Shown: positions 1 to 10,508, numbered from the stretch's first letter. The stretch: DNA of 64,000 nucleotides from Pogona vitticeps (GCF_051106095.1 NC_135784.1:150943428-151007427), one strand, 5' to 3'. Made by a program: numbers and translations. Notes: a model not told the origin generated them from the letters alone.

Positions 1-62
1 GGAGTAAGCCCTATTGGACACAATTAACTTATTTCTGAGTAAAGCAAATGAGGTGCAAGATT
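1..62 (+). repeat. Fragment of a reptile interspersed repeat (GGAGTAAG...CTATTGG type)
   Basis: The window opens inside a short degenerate repeat with the pattern GGAGTAAGCCCTATTGG followed by ACTTATTTCTGAGTAAA. The same inverted layout (AAGTAAGTCCC ... GGGCTCACTTCC) recurs near 58,660. It resembles a widespread amniote repeat with sense and antisense 'AGTAAGTCCCATTGA' halves. The family is not named with certainty. Confidence 0.35.
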
Positions 63-465
63 CTGGTGTTACAAGACCTATGGTCAGTGAACAAAGTGGG
101 TTCCAGTGTCTAGAACGCTGCAGTCATAATGAAAAAGTTTGAAAAGTACAGTACAGTACTGCAAGTAGGGAATGTGTGGAGCAGGAGAATGAGCCGTCCT
201 GTTCAGACTAACAATGTAACCTTTTTCCAAGTGCTTTTGATTTTTCCTGGATAGTTTGGGTTCAATGCAAATCAATTTCCATGGTCTCAAAAGTATTCTA
301 GTAACTATTTTAAAACACTGACATTGGGAGTCCAGGTTCCAGCTTATCACAGATTTCTTGACAGTTAATGTGTTCAAGTGGAACAGAGAGAAGAACACGG
401 GGACCCCTACAAACCTCCTTCTCAGCCTTCCTGTTTGTATGCACCAGCTAAGCATGTATGCACCA
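63..465. other. No gene seen; short tandem duplication
   Basis: Nothing recognisable is coded here. The only structure is an exact 18-base direct duplication with a 19-base period (unit starting TGTATGCACC at 436 and again at 455), directly before the BovB homology begins. Confidence 0.4.
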
Positions 466-1489
466 GCTAAGCCTGACCACCTTATCCATCTCCTGAGAAA
501 CCTATATGTGGGACAAGAAGCAACAGTTAGAACTGGTCATGGAACAACTGAGTGGTTCAAAATTGGGAAAGGAGTACGGCAAGGCTGTATATTGTCCCCC
601 AGCTTATTTAACTTATATGCAGAATACATCATGCGGAAGGCTGGACTGGAAGAAACCCAAGCCGGAATTAAGATTGCCGGAAGAAATATCAACAACCTCC
701 GATATGCAGATGACACCACTCTGATGGCAGAAAGTGAGGAGGAATTAAAGAACCTTGTAATGAGAGTGAAAGAGGAGAGTGCAAAAAACGGTCTGAAACT
801 CAACATCAAAAAAACTAAGATCATGGCCACTGGTCCCATCACCTCCTGGGAAATAGAAGGGGGAAGATATGGAGGCAGTGTCAAATTTTATCTTCCTGGG
901 CTCCATGATCACTGCAGATGGAGACAGCAGCCCTGAAATTAAAAGACGCCTTCTTCTTGGGAGGAAAGCGATGACAAATCTTGACAGCATCTTGAAAAGC
1001 AGAGACATCACCTTGCCAACAAAAGTCCGAATAGTCAAAGCTATGGTTTTTCCTGTCGTGATGTATGGAAGTGAGAGCTGGACCATAAAGAAAGCAGACC
1101 GCCGAAGAATTGATGCTTTTGAATTGTGGTGCTGGAGGAGGCTCTTGAGAATCCCCTGGACTGCAAGGAGAACAAACCTATCAGTTCTAAAGGAAATCAA
1201 CCCTGAATGCTCACTTGAAGGACAGATCCTGAAGCTGAGGCTCCAGTACTTTGGCCATCTCATGAGAAGAAAAGAGTCCTTGGAAAAAACCTTGATGTTA
1301 GGAAGGTGTGATGGCAAGAGGAGAAGGGGACGGCCGAGGATGAGATGGCTGGACAGTGTCTGCGAAGCAACCAACATGAACCTGACACAACTCCGGGAGG
1401 CAGTAGAAGACAGGAGGGCCTGCCGTGCTCTGGTCCATGGGGTCACGAAGAGTCGGACACGACTAAACGACTAAACACACACACACAAG
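466..1489 (+). mobile_element. BovB (RTE clade) LINE, 5'-truncated, 3' half of the reverse transcriptase ORF
   Basis: This is the C-terminal part of the single BovB ORF plus the 3' end. The first segment encodes RT motifs RQGCILSPSLFN (about 577-612) and YADD (703-714). A frameshift at about 862-870 moves the frame. The second segment (about 869-1474) carries the typical BovB C-terminus with LGSMITADGDSSPEIKRRLL, VMYGSESWTIKKADRRRIDA, FELWCWRRLLRIPW and LRLQYFGHLMRR. It ends with GGTCACGAAGAGTCGGACACG and an ACACACAC tail, the hallmark 3' end of BovB. The 5' two thirds, including the endonuclease, are missing, so the copy is dead. Only one frameshift in about 1 kb suggests a fairly young insertion. 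BovB is known for horizontal transfer among squamates and ruminants. Confidence 0.92.
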
Positions 1490-2679
1490 CATTTAACACA
1501 CTGTCTACCACTGGGGTCATTTCAACTTCATTTCCAACCATCTCCAATGTGAAACCGGTGGCATTCTGCTAGCTTTTTCGTTCTGCTGAGGGATCTTGAA
1601 AGAGAGCCCATCAGCGCTGTCATCCTTCATATTTTATTCTAAACTACTGGACTGACAAGTCATTTGAACTTGCAGGAAGTGGGGAAGCAGGCAGGTCAGA
1701 AGCTGTCAGTCCAAACCCAGGCGACTGCCTGGTGACCCAGCCGTGTACTGTCTTCTGCTCAGAAGGTCAAAGGTAAGACCCTGGGAACCACACAGCTGGC
1801 AGAACGGATGCAGCCTTCCAGGAACAGAGATCTTAAGAAAAACACCAGGCATTGCTCCACATGCTGACATCTGAAAAGGCGGCTTCTGTCCTATTTCCCA
1901 TAACTCAGAAGTTACCTATCTGTACACTCCCACAGTTCTCTTCTCTTCTGTCAGTGGGTCAGGAAGATGTCCAGAAAAGATTAAATCAATTTCTCATTCA
2001 GAATCTAAGTACTGTACTGGGAGGAAAGCCGAATGGAGGAGCAGATTTAACATGCAAATGGCATTGGTAGACAGAAAACAGCCACCATCCCCTTTTGACT
2101 GGTGCCTCTCATATAAAATAATGAGATACAGAGGTTAAACTGAAGCAGACAAAATACCTCCAATGGACAAAAATTCACATTAATAACAGACAAATGAAAG
2201 CCAGGCTGGACATCCAAAGAAGATTAAGAGAATAGTTAAGAATCTGTCCAGGGGGTGTAAATCATGGTTTCCTCTTCCAAAAATGGAAAAATGCTCTTTT
2301 TCCTATAAATTCTCTTACTGGTCAGAGTAAGTAGAAACTACTGAGATCCATCCTGGGCTTCTACCTCTCCAGAAAGAGAAGCTACAGTATTTGTAAAATA
2401 AAGAAACAAAATGCAAGGCCAGTGAACGTCTCAATGAATGAAAGTTTCGGTGACGGGAACAGAAGGAATCTGTGCCAGAAGGATGGGAACGAAGGGCAGA
2501 AGCAAGAAAATGCTTAATGGGGCAAAAGACAATAGGGCAGCGGGGGACACCAGCATGACACCAAGAGCTCGGAAAGGGGGTGGCGGCAGAAAAACAAAAA
2601 AACAAATTGAGACGAGGAGTTGTCAACATGGGGTCCTGCTGTACCAGAAGCCGTCCGCGAGCTGCAAAAGGGCCAACAC
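1490..2679. other. Intergenic, no feature recognised
   Basis: Both strands show only short scattered open frames with no family resemblance. No RNA gene and no clear repeat was recognised. It lies between the BovB and the SMARCC2 CpG island; since SMARCC2 reads leftward, this is within its first introns. Confidence 0.4.
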
Positions 2680-3720
2680 AGCTCTCCCCCCCCCATGGCT
2701 CATGATCGGTTTCGGATGGAGAGAGGATAAATCGGGGCGCTCCCCCTTGGGGGGGGGCGAAGCGGCCAGTTCAGCACAAGAGGGCGGTGCGCCGAGGATG
2801 CGACCCCTCCAGACGATGCAACGATGGGGAGCAGGGCGGGTTGTCGGGGGACACCCCCAGCACCTTTTTTGCCTTCAATCCGAGGAGCGCCTCTTGCACC
2901 GTTTCAACACGCGTGTTTCTCTTCTTCCCGTTTGGTATTGCTGCAATTCCCCCCCCAACCCCCCCCCAGGCCTGCTTCGCTGCCTAGGGATGGGGTGGGA
3001 GAAAGGGCTGGGGCAAGGGGGGGGGGAAATCAGCGAGACGATGCCCCCGAGGTGCGGGGCGGCGTCCGAAGCGTGCATTCCCCGATGCAAAAGGAGACAG
3101 ATGCAGGGAACCGATGGGGGGGGGCCGTGGAAGTGGAGGAGGAGGAGGAGGAGAAGCGCCCCTTCCCTTCCTTTCCTCGCCCCCCCTTCCCCGAGAGCTT
3201 CCAGGAGGGGCTGCCAAAAAGGGGCAGGGGCGGAGCAGAGGCAGGCCGAGGGAGGCCTGGGCAGGCCGGTACCTTCTTGTAGTTCTTGCCCAGCCAGACA
3301 CGCGCGCTGTCGAACTGGCTAACGGTGTCGGAGGCCTCGTAATACTTGACGTTGGGGCCGCCGTCCTTCTTCCGCACCGCCATTTTCCCAGCGCCGCCGG
3401 CCTGGGCCGCGCCGCCGAGCCTCCCTCTCGCCCTCTCTGCCAGCAGCGCGCGTTCCAGCCAGGGGCCTCCCGAGCGCCCTCTGCCGGCGACGGCCCCGCG
3501 CTGCGCTCCATCGCGCGCTATAAGCGCTAAGCCAGATTCGCTCGCCCTGTTCTCGATACAAGCAGGCGCAGCGACCCCTGCTGGGAAAGGAAAGACTTTC
3601 GGTCCGCTAAAACGAAGTCCGCTCGCCCCCTGCCGACGACAGGTCGCAATTGCTAGGATCCTTCCGGGGAGGAAAATGCCGGAAGAGGCAGAGACAGCGT
3701 TCATTCTACCCCCCCGGAGG
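2680..3720 (-). promoter_or_regulatory. SMARCC2: CpG island and promoter of SMARCC2
   Basis: A sharp rise in G+C and CpG density separates this stretch from the AT-rich flanks. It contains SMARCC2 coding exon 1 (3273-3383), and the minus-strand sequence upstream of the ATG (3384 to about 3700) would be the 5' UTR and core promoter. Visible elements are an ETS-type CTTCCGG at 3661, a near-palindromic CGCGCTATAAGCGC around 3513-3527, poly-G/poly-C runs and a purine GGA-repeat near 3136-3153. Housekeeping chromatin genes commonly have such TATA-poor CpG promoters. The start site itself cannot be fixed from sequence alone. Confidence 0.75.
3273..3383 (-). CDS. SMARCC2: SMARCC2 (BAF170) coding exon 1, residues 1-37
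   Basis: SMARCC2 is a core scaffold subunit of BAF (SWI/SNF) chromatin-remodelling complexes in the nucleus. Reading the minus strand from the ATG at 3383 gives 37 codons beginning [17 protein letters not shown] and ending WLGKNYKK. As I recall it, the human protein begins [20 protein letters not shown] and has WLGKNYKKY at the same place, so the match is unambiguous; the paralogue SMARCC1 starts differently. Differences from human as recalled are A18S, T22S, N26S, V27A and L29V. The exon ends with AAGAAG followed by a consensus donor GTACCG (first intron base 3272). The remaining exons lie left of the window. The ATG sits in a CpG island, which supports it as the true start. Confidence 0.95.
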
Positions 3721-4143
3721 AATAAGAACAATAACAGAACAGCAAAAAGAAGGCAACGGCAGTAGTACTAGCAGCAAGGACAGCAGCAATAGTTGTAGTA
3801 ATTATTCCCCAAAACCACGGCTGTTACTATTAATGATTTCCCCAGTAAAATCCTTCATGTAACACTTGACCCTGTAATCAGGAAGTGAATGAGCGATTAT
3901 GAATTTCTGCTTCCCTAAATCGAAGCTTCAGTTGAAGTCAACTGTTGGTACCTACTTCAAGTTGCTTAGTTGCAAATATTTTTCAAAAGCATTGCACTGG
4001 TTTTAAGTCTTTTATGTCTTGGGGCCTTCTAGTGGGTAAACACTGCCTTGGGTTCCTCTACCATCAGACAGCAGTCCGCTGTTTGAGGAGGCAGGTGCCA
4101 TTCCCTTTAGCAAGGAGAAAGAACAATTGGTTTAATGTACAAT
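3721..4143. other. Upstream flank of SMARCC2, no gene
   Basis: The left part (3720-3800) is a purine- and CAG/TAG-rich low-complexity stretch next to the CpG island. The remainder has no recognisable coding, RNA or repeat signature. Confidence 0.35.
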
Positions 4144-4255
4144 ATTCTCGAAGGCTCTCACGGCCAGGATCCAATGGTGGTTGTAGGTTTTTTGAGCTGT
4201 TTCAGAACTCAGCCAAAAAGCCTGAAAAACCTACAACAACCAACAATTGGTTTGT
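4144..4255. repeat. Imperfect palindrome, possible Penelope-like element terminus
   Basis: Left arm CCAATGGTGGTTGTAGG (from 4171) pairs with right arm CCTACAACAACCAACAATTGG (ending 4250), leaving an inverted repeat of about 80 bases with a central 'GAGCTGTTTCAGAACTCAGC'. The preceding GAAGGCTCTCACGGCCAGGATC is like the start of terminal repeats of Penelope-like retroelements that I recall from lizard genomes. The structure is certain; the family assignment is tentative. Confidence 0.4.
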
Positions 4256-4452
4256 TTGGAAGCAACTGCAGAAAATTTAAACAAAACAAAAACCTGCTCC
4301 CATCTCTCCAGGAGAAAAATCAGCTAGGCAATCTGGTTAGAGAAATCCCTGGGAGAGAGAAGGGAACAAGGCCTAGTCCATTAGCCTCCAAGGGCACTTC
4401 CAGGAACGGCTCCTACCGCAGTCCTCTAGCCCAAGTTTAGTGGGGCTGACGC

Positions 4453-5131
4453 TCAAGTACGTATTTGGGGATGACATGGCAGCTTCAGGGTTTCCCATCT
4501 GTTGAGGTCTGTTCCTAAGGCCTTCAGATCTCGCTTGCAGATGTCCTTGTATCGCAGTTGTGGTCTCCCTCTGGGGCGATTTCCCTGCACTAATTCTCCA
4601 TACAGGAGATCCTTTGGAATCCGACCATCAGCCGTTCTCACAACGTGCCCAAGCCAACGTAGTCATCGCTGTTTCAGTAATGTGTTCATGCTGAAAATTC
4701 CAGCTCGTTCTAGGACTACTCTATTTGAAACTTTGTCCTACCAGGTGATACCAAAAATCTGTTAGAGGCAACGCATATGGAAGGTGTTCAGCTTCCTCTC
4801 CTGCCGTACACAAAAGGTCCAGGACTCACTGCAGTACAGGAGTGTGCTCAGGACACAGGCTCTATAGACCTGGATCTTCGTATGTGTCGTCAGCTTTTTA
4901 TTGAGCCATACTCTCTTTGTGAGTCTAGAGAACATGGTAGCTGCTTTGCCAATGCGTTTATCCAGCTCGACATCCAGAGAGAGGGTGTCAGAGATGGTTG
5001 AGCCAAGGTACACAAAGTCATGAACAACCTCCAATTCTTGTGTGGAGATGGTAATAGAAGGAGGTGAGTCCACGCCCTGGCCCATGACTTGTGTTTTCTT
5101 CAGGCTGATTGTTAGTCCAAAGTCATCTGAG
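4453..5131 (-). mobile_element. Non-LTR retrotransposon, reverse-transcriptase region, inverted 5' part of a twin-primed insertion
   Basis: On the minus strand the frame reads SDDFGLTISLKKTQVMGQG, then FVYLGSTISDTLSLDVELDK, RIGKAATMFSRLTKRVWLNK, LLYCSESWTFCVRQERKLNT and, after some decay, DGRIPKDLLYGELVQGNRPR and CKRDLKALGTDLNRWETL. This is the region after the RT fingers/palm of an RTE- or SR2-like LINE, whose clade I cannot fix. It joins head-to-head with the plus-strand 3' part at 5132, which completes the same protein. More than one stop or frameshift is present between the two open pieces (4641-4762). Confidence 0.8.
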
Positions 5132-5430
5132 CGTTCAGCCTGGAGGCAGGCATTGCATCACAGCCTCTCCCAATTTGAAGAGACCCTTGTCCAGCAGGCT
5201 GAGGCAAAGAGGAAGTCACAAAAGCAGCAAAACCAGGGAGCTGGACAGGGGACAGATTGGATTTGTCTTCAGTGTGGAAAAGATTGTCACTCTCGAATCG
5301 GCCTCCTCAGCCACACTAGACGCTGCTTCAAGTCCTCCATACAGAGCACGTTACCATAGTCTTTTGAGACTGAGGGATGCCTAACTGGCAGCTTCAACTT
5401 ACACTGCAATGACGAGGGAGTGTAGCTAAT
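5132..5430 (+). mobile_element. 3' end of the same non-LTR retrotransposon, with C-terminal zinc finger
   Basis: The plus strand encodes AWRQALHHSLSQFEETLVQQ followed by a basic stretch and a zinc-finger-like CLQCGKDCHSRIGLLSHTRRC, the usual C-terminus of this LINE type. The protein resumes almost exactly where the inverted minus-strand part (4453-5131) stops. That is the expected product of twin priming during target-primed reverse transcription. The open frame stops at 5357-5359 and a short 3' UTR follows. Confidence 0.8.
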
Positions 5431-6690
5431 AAAGAATACCAGGGTGCTGTGAACAACATGTTCTAGGTATCAGGATTTCAAAGCTCTATCTACACAAAGA
5501 CATGTGAAATAAAATGCCTCTGAGCAGCTGCAGAATGCAACCTCCAGGGGTCATTCTAGGGAACCACCAGCACCCCACACACAAGAAAGAGGAGCCATTT
5601 CCAAGAAGAGAGCAGTGGCACTTAGGTGCCTCCCAGAATTAAATGCCAGGCTTGTGGAGCATCCGCGCGTGTTTAAATGATCTTGTGAGTTGCATCCTGA
5701 GTGCGGGGACAGTTGGTGGGGTGGAAAGCACAGCCTAGATGGCTGCAGGAAAGACTAGAGTTTTTTTAAAAAGGAAGTACATTGATACACACAGGCAGGT
5801 CAGCAAGCCATTTATTTATACTTCTACAAAGACCTGGGTGAACACAGGCAGGGCTGGTACAATCTTACACCTCCGTTCAGAAGGTCGGCAGGGATGAGTT
5901 GGGGGGGGAGTCACCGGAGAGTGAAGTGGAGGAGCAGCCCACTTGCTGTTATGGATCAGCCTCAACTGTTGGGATTGTGAGTCTGTGCGAGCAACGGATT
6001 GTGATGCTGCCCTGGAACGGAAGAGAGCGCAAGTTGCTGCTCAGCCCCATTAGGAAAGGCCACGATTGATGGCCTCCATAGAAGCTGCGAATCCCAAATC
6101 TTTGGCTTTGTCAGATGCAGCTCTGCCCTTTGGAAGGATCACAACGGTATTAAGGAATTCGCAAGGCAGCGATGATTTAATCTGCTGTTTCTGTTCCTAA
6201 ATCCCGCTAATGGGAGAAGGAAGGAACTCTGCTCAGGGGAGCATCCCTTGACATGGACACCACTGACCGCGGGGCATCCGGCATGCCGTCAATCTTCTTG
6301 GGCAAGCCAAACCCCTATTCCTGTAAAGAGGTCGATGAGAAAGCGTGAGCGATAAACGAGGGTAAAAAAACTATGCTAGAAACTGGAGTCTCGGTGGTTG
6401 CAGCGGCGGAGAGATTCCGTCGGAGGTGGTTGCACGACTCATGAGAGGAAGGGACACATCGCAGAGGAAAGGGACCTGGTCGCGTTATTTTGGGGTGATT
6501 GAGAGGCTAGGTTGAGACAGACTGACACTTTATTCCATCTTCTTCCCCTCCCAAAAAAGATCTGTGCTTCTGGCGGTGATTTCATTCTTTCTCCGCTCTA
6601 AAAAAAGAAAAGGAAAGAGGGGGAAAAAAAGAGGGGGAGGGAAAAGTCAGCTGCTAGACTGATCTGTCTAGCAGAAGCTCGCGGAAAGCT
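5431..6690. other. No gene recognised; upstream flank of tRNA-Ser
   Basis: This interval has moderate GC, no long open frame with family resemblance and no clear repeat. A purine-rich run (6600-6645, AAAGAAAAGG/GAGGGGG) directly precedes the tRNA. It lies between SMARCC2 and the tRNA and may hold regulatory sequence, but nothing specific can be read. Confidence 0.35.
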
Positions 6691-6700
6691 TGGCCCGAGA

Positions 6701-6782
6701 GTCACGGTGGCCGAGTGGTTAAGGCGTTGGACTCGAAATCCAATGGGGTTTCCCCGCACAGGTTCGAATCCTGTCCGTGACG
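6701..6782 (+). tRNA. tRNA-Ser(CGA)
   Basis: This is an 82-base type II tRNA that folds perfectly. The acceptor stem GTCACGG pairs with CCGTGAC (6775-6781), with discriminator G at 6782. The D arm contains box A (TGGCCGAGTGG). The anticodon stem TTGGA/TCCAA frames anticodon CGA at 6734-6736, reading UCG serine codons. The variable arm is the long serine type (GGGG/CCCC). The T arm holds box B GGTTCGAATCC. There is no intron. As recalled, human 12q13 also has a tRNA-Ser-CGA gene beside SMARCC2, so this copy is probably orthologous rather than a random retro-copy. It has no CCA and no poly-A, which argues against a SINE. Confidence 0.97.
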
Positions 6783-6791
6783 GAAGGCTTC

Positions 6792-6797
6792 TTTTTT
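6792..6797 (+). terminator. RNA polymerase III terminator of tRNA-Ser
   Basis: A run of six T residues begins 10 bases after the tRNA's last base, the normal Pol III termination signal. Confidence 0.85.
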
Positions 6798-7805
6798 ATG
6801 AAAGAAAAAAAGAGGGCCACCTACTTTTGAAGAATTCCTTCTTAAAAACGAAACGTGCAGGGAGTGATCAAAAACCTCACACAAACAAGGGAGAAATTCT
6901 GCCAACAGTAGAAACTCAAGAGTAACTCTCTGCACTTCCAGCGAAAAAGAAACTCCGGACCACATCCGGCTGGAAAAAGAAACGGTAGGTCCCTCCCTAA
7001 ATCCAGGAAGGCGGAGTTCCAGCTCTGACGTTATGGAAATGAGGGACACCTGGTTCAAAAGTGGGACAAGTCGGCCCTCCAAAACCCGATTAAGCCGGGA
7101 GCCACGCTTTGTCCATAGGTTGCGGGGGGTTTTTTTTTCGTCCTTGGGAGGCGAGCCACTTATCCACCATGTGCTGCGAAATAAGAATAATGGGGTTTTT
7201 GAATTGACTTTTGACGTCCCGCCAAATCAGGATGGGCTGTGTGTATTTTTTTAGTTCATTATCTCTTCTTCTGTACAACAGAGATAAACTAATAACGAAA
7301 AAGGGAGACCGAAAATATCAATAGACCGCATAGTCATCATTTGCAAGGCCTATAACTTTACAAGGGTGTCCTAATTTTCTGAATTAAGCCTCATAAATCA
7401 ATGGAGATAAACTTTGTCAAAATTGGACGATGGATTTCCTGACCTACTCCTAAAAGTGGGGATGGAGCAGTGAGGATCTGCTCAAACGGAGGAAGATTTC
7501 TAAGGGGGGGGGGTTTACGATCAGCTCCTGATGGAGAGATGTTCCAATGCAACGTGGATGCTCCGATCACCAAGGAAAAAAAAATCAAAGGAAGCTAGCT
7601 CTCTGTGGGTGGCGAGAGGAGTCAGATCCAATTAATGCTTTGCCGTGAATTAGGGAGAACTATCTAGTCACTTTGGAAGTGTCGTCTCCGAAAGGATTTC
7701 TAGCTCAGTGGGGGAAAAATACCCACTTTCATTACAGAAGGTTCTGTGTTGATGTTCTGTCACCTCCAGGTGACTCTGGGATAAGTTTTCTGCAAAACCC
7801 AGATT
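6798..7805. other. No gene recognised
   Basis: The stretch contains a few homopolymer runs (T9 near 7130, G9 near 7505) and no coding or repeat signature that I could name. A minus-strand frame near 6702-7082 overlaps the tRNA antisense and is spurious. Confidence 0.3.
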
Positions 7806-7935
7806 ATTTTGATTGGTTGGTTGGTTATATTTTTATACCACACCATCTAATGGCCTTGCCAATACTCTGGGCGGTTTCCAGCAATAGAATAAACAAACAG
7901 GCAAATCCCACCCACAAATACAAACATACTGTATA
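7806..7935 (-). mobile_element. Probable L2-type LINE 3'-end fragment
   Basis: The minus strand reads towards GGGTGGGATTTGCC ... ATTGGCAAGGCC ... GGTATAAAAATATAACC. This resembles the 'GGCGGGGTATAAAT' end seen on the L2 copies at 44.1 and 55.0 kb. Degenerate and short, so the family is tentative. Confidence 0.35.
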
Positions 7936-8202
7936 AGGAAAAAAAACATACTTAGAAACCCAAGATGGCAGGGATAGACAAGATGTAAACTATAAAATAG
8001 AGTGGTCAAAATAAAACTAAGTGGCTGACAGTTATGAGAGGAGAATATTGTGAAAAACAGGGTTTTTATAAGCTATCTGAATATTAGGAGGGAAGGGGCC
8101 TGGCACGTTGCCACGGGTGGAGCATTCTGTATAGAGGTGGCCACCACAGAGAAGACCCGGCTGCTGTCTATAGACTTCCTCATCTCCCTTGGGTGTCCAC
8201 CT

Positions 8203-8425
8203 CATAGAATCATAGAAAAGTGAAGCTGGCAGGGGCCTACAAGGCTATCAAGTCCAACCCCCTGCTCAATGCAGGAATGCAATCAAAGCATATCTGCCAG
8301 GTGATTATCCAAGCTTTTCTTGAATGCCTCCAATGTTGGAGCACTCACCAACTCCTGAGGTAACTGATTCCACTGTTGTACTGCTCTAACAGTTAGGAAG
8401 TTTTTCCCCATAATCACCCTTTATA
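8203..8425 (-). mobile_element. CR1 LINE 3' end
   Basis: The plus strand begins CATAGAATCATAGAAAAGTG, the reverse complement of the ATTCTATGATTCTATG tail of reptile and bird CR1. It continues through AAGTCCAACCCCCTGCTCAATGC and ends in TAACAGTTAGGAAGTTTTTCC, the usual CR1 3'-UTR landmarks. No coding part remains. Confidence 0.85.
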
Positions 8426-9002
8426 AATGCAGCATCAACACCTGGGAGGTGCAAGTGGCATGGGAAGTTGATCTTAGGAGTTGGTGGCATGACTCCCATA
8501 TAGGAGTACTTTCAGTTCTGTGTATCTGGACTTTATTTTCCAGACATGTATTTAGATTACAGTAAGGGGTAGCTTCCAGAGAGGGAGCTGTAGGGGTCTG
8601 TTCCAGCCAAAAGAGGTATCTGGGGCCCTCTCCTTTGCTTATTCAGGGGAATATACATATAAAGTTCAAGAATCTGGTTTTTGTTGCCCATTGCATGTCT
8701 CTCTAGTAAATGTGAGATGCAGTGATATGTGTACATTCTAGTCTGACAAAAAGTTCTGCAGAACTTGGAAAGCCACATTATCTTTGCACCACATTTGTCA
8801 CATTTCAGTGGGCCTGACAGAGGATTTTGCCCATGGCTGCATTTGTTCACAATAAAATAGCTCCCAGGCAGTCCTGCTTGTTGTACTGTATCTCTGGATT
8901 GCTGGTTCCAAGTTGTTGCTGTTACATTTTTAATGTTTTTTTTTAAAATTGTAAAACAGACATTATAGATAGTGATTAGAAAAAGTGTATCCTTCACTAA
9001 TG
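8426..9002. other. No feature recognised
   Basis: A minus-strand open frame of about 230 codons (8557-9261) runs through here. It shows no domain or family resemblance, is rich in rare transitions typical of chance frames and runs into a SINE. I treat it as non-coding. Confidence 0.35.
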
Positions 9003-9230
9003 AACAGCTGGCTGGATAGCTCAGAGGCTTAGTATTTGGTTGGGAGTTCGATTCCCCACTGTTTTCGCTGGGAGAAGAGCCACCCTGCGTAGCCTTGGGC
9101 AAGCTGCACAGTCTCTGGATGTCCCCAGAAGAAGGGAATGGTAAGATACTTCTGAGTATTCTCTTCCTGGAAAACCATGAAAAAGGGTGACATGTCAAAA
9201 CTGATTGGATGGCATGATTATTATTATTTA
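9003..9230 (+). mobile_element. tRNA-derived SINE (tRNA head, MIR-like body)
   Basis: The head GCTGGCTGGATAGCTCAG...GGAGTTCGATTCCCC carries recognisable Pol III A and B boxes. The body has GTAGCCTTGGGCAAGCTGCAC and CCCAGAAGAAGGGAATGG. The end runs through ATGTCAAAACTGATTGGATGG into ATTATTATTATT. A second member lies at about 45,570-45,850, which shares the GGGCAAGCTACACAGTC core. Confidence 0.6.
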
Positions 9231-9617
9231 CTAATGAAAATGTCTGAGTGTTATAACACAAGCTTCCCTCATCTTTGGAGTGCGCTGTCTAGCTTGCTTT
9301 GCTCTGTTATTGGGTTGAAGAACTTGAAACCCGGTGTCTTATCTTCAGCTACTTTTGTCCAATGTTAACCTCCTTTCAGCTCTAATTATGGGCTGCCACT
9401 ATAGGAGAATTCTAAAGATTCAGAGCTGCATTTTACCTTAAGGAAGAGGTTGGGGGTGCCAGGAGGCCAACAGAAACAACATCATTTTGAATTTGGAAGA
9501 AGACTGAAGGCAGTATTCCCCTCCCGCAGTTGTTTGGCAATTGTTTTGTGTGACTTGGACAACTATGAATTGGTCACCCTGACCTAAGCCGTTGTCCTAG
9601 ATTATGGCAAACTAAGA

Positions 9618-9745
9618 CAGGGTTGAATTTGCAAGAGCTGAGCGAGGCTGTTGAGAACAGGACATTTTGGAGATTGCTCATTCAGAGGGCCTCTATCAGT
9701 CAGGAGTGAGGATGGCACATAACAGCAACATCAAGCTGAGGAAGG
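9618..9745 (+). mobile_element. Old RTE/BovB-like LINE C-terminal fragment
   Basis: The plus strand encodes LQELSEAVENRTFWRLLIQR, which aligns with the minus-strand frame at 60,657-60,893 (LQELSRAVEDSTFWRAFIHR). Both resemble the BovB C-terminus LREAVEDRRACRALVHGVTK. It ends in GGCACATAACAGCAACA, the usual RTE-type 3' end. Confidence 0.6.
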
Positions 9746-10244
9746 TTTAGTTTTATGAGGCTTTCGGTTTGTAGTCGTTCACTGGAGAATCGTTTGATTA
9801 CAGCATAGGAGCAGCAGAATGGAGTGGAAATAGTAGCGTCTGGGAACAAGGGGGTGAGCTGGTGCTTCAGCACTGCTGATATGTTTGCTAGAGAAGGTCT
9901 GCTGCTGAAATGTTCACCGGACCAGTCATGCTACTTTTGACGATCATGGCTTTGTTTGCCTGCTTGCCTGACTGGGCAGGCTGCTTTCAAGCACAGCTCA
10001 AATGTTCAGCTGATGGATCATGGCACTTGCTGATCCGTTTGCCAGGCTGGGCATTCTACTTTTGAACTTTTGCCTGACTGACCATGCTACATTTGAAAAT
10101 AGTTGAAATCTTTTTACCACACTGGGTTTTAAAAATACAGAAAAAAACCCTATCAATTCCAGCTGTTGCAGTTTAAATATTTCTTTCCCTTCAGTGCTGA
10201 GGGCGGCAGGAGAGAAGCAGCTGGATACGTTAAACTGCAATGGT

Positions 10245-10436
10245 TGTTGTGGTGGTGGTTTAGTCGTTCAGTCGTGTCCGACTCTTCGTGACCCCATGGA
10301 CAAGAGCATGCCAGGACCTCCTGTCTTCCACTGCCTCCCGGAGTTGGGTCAAATTCATGTTGGCAGCTTCTATGACACTGTCCATCCATCTCATCCTCTG
10401 TCATCCTCTTCTCCTCTTGCCTTCACACTTTCCTAG
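10245..10436 (-). mobile_element. BovB LINE 3' end fragment
   Basis: The plus strand reads GTCGTGTCCGACTCTTCGTG ACCCCATGG, the reverse complement of the BovB 3' end. The minus-strand frame gives GGSGRQEVLACSCPWGHEES upstream of it, equivalent to the C-terminus at 1390-1470. The 3' tail is at 10,245 and all but about 190 bases are missing. Confidence 0.85.
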
Positions 10437-10508
10437 TCTCAATCAAATCCCCCATCCATCTTTCATAAAAAGAAAAAGAAAAGAAAAGAAAAGCAATCAA
10501 GCGTGCAA

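Noticed and set aside
2438-3322. 294-codon plus-strand frame across the SMARCC2 CpG island
   Set aside because: GC-rich DNA has few stops; the real coding exon is on the other strand.
9005-9075. Independent tRNA gene
   Set aside because: A and B boxes are present but the acceptor stem does not pair and a SINE body follows; it is a SINE head.
8557-9261. 234-codon minus-strand open frame
   Set aside because: It runs into a SINE, has no family resemblance, and lies next to other repeats; most likely a chance frame.
9880-10110. Apparent tandem repetition of GACTGGGCAGGCTGC / CCAGGCTGGGCATTC phrases
   Set aside because: Similarity between units is weak and spacing irregular; cannot be separated from chance by eye.
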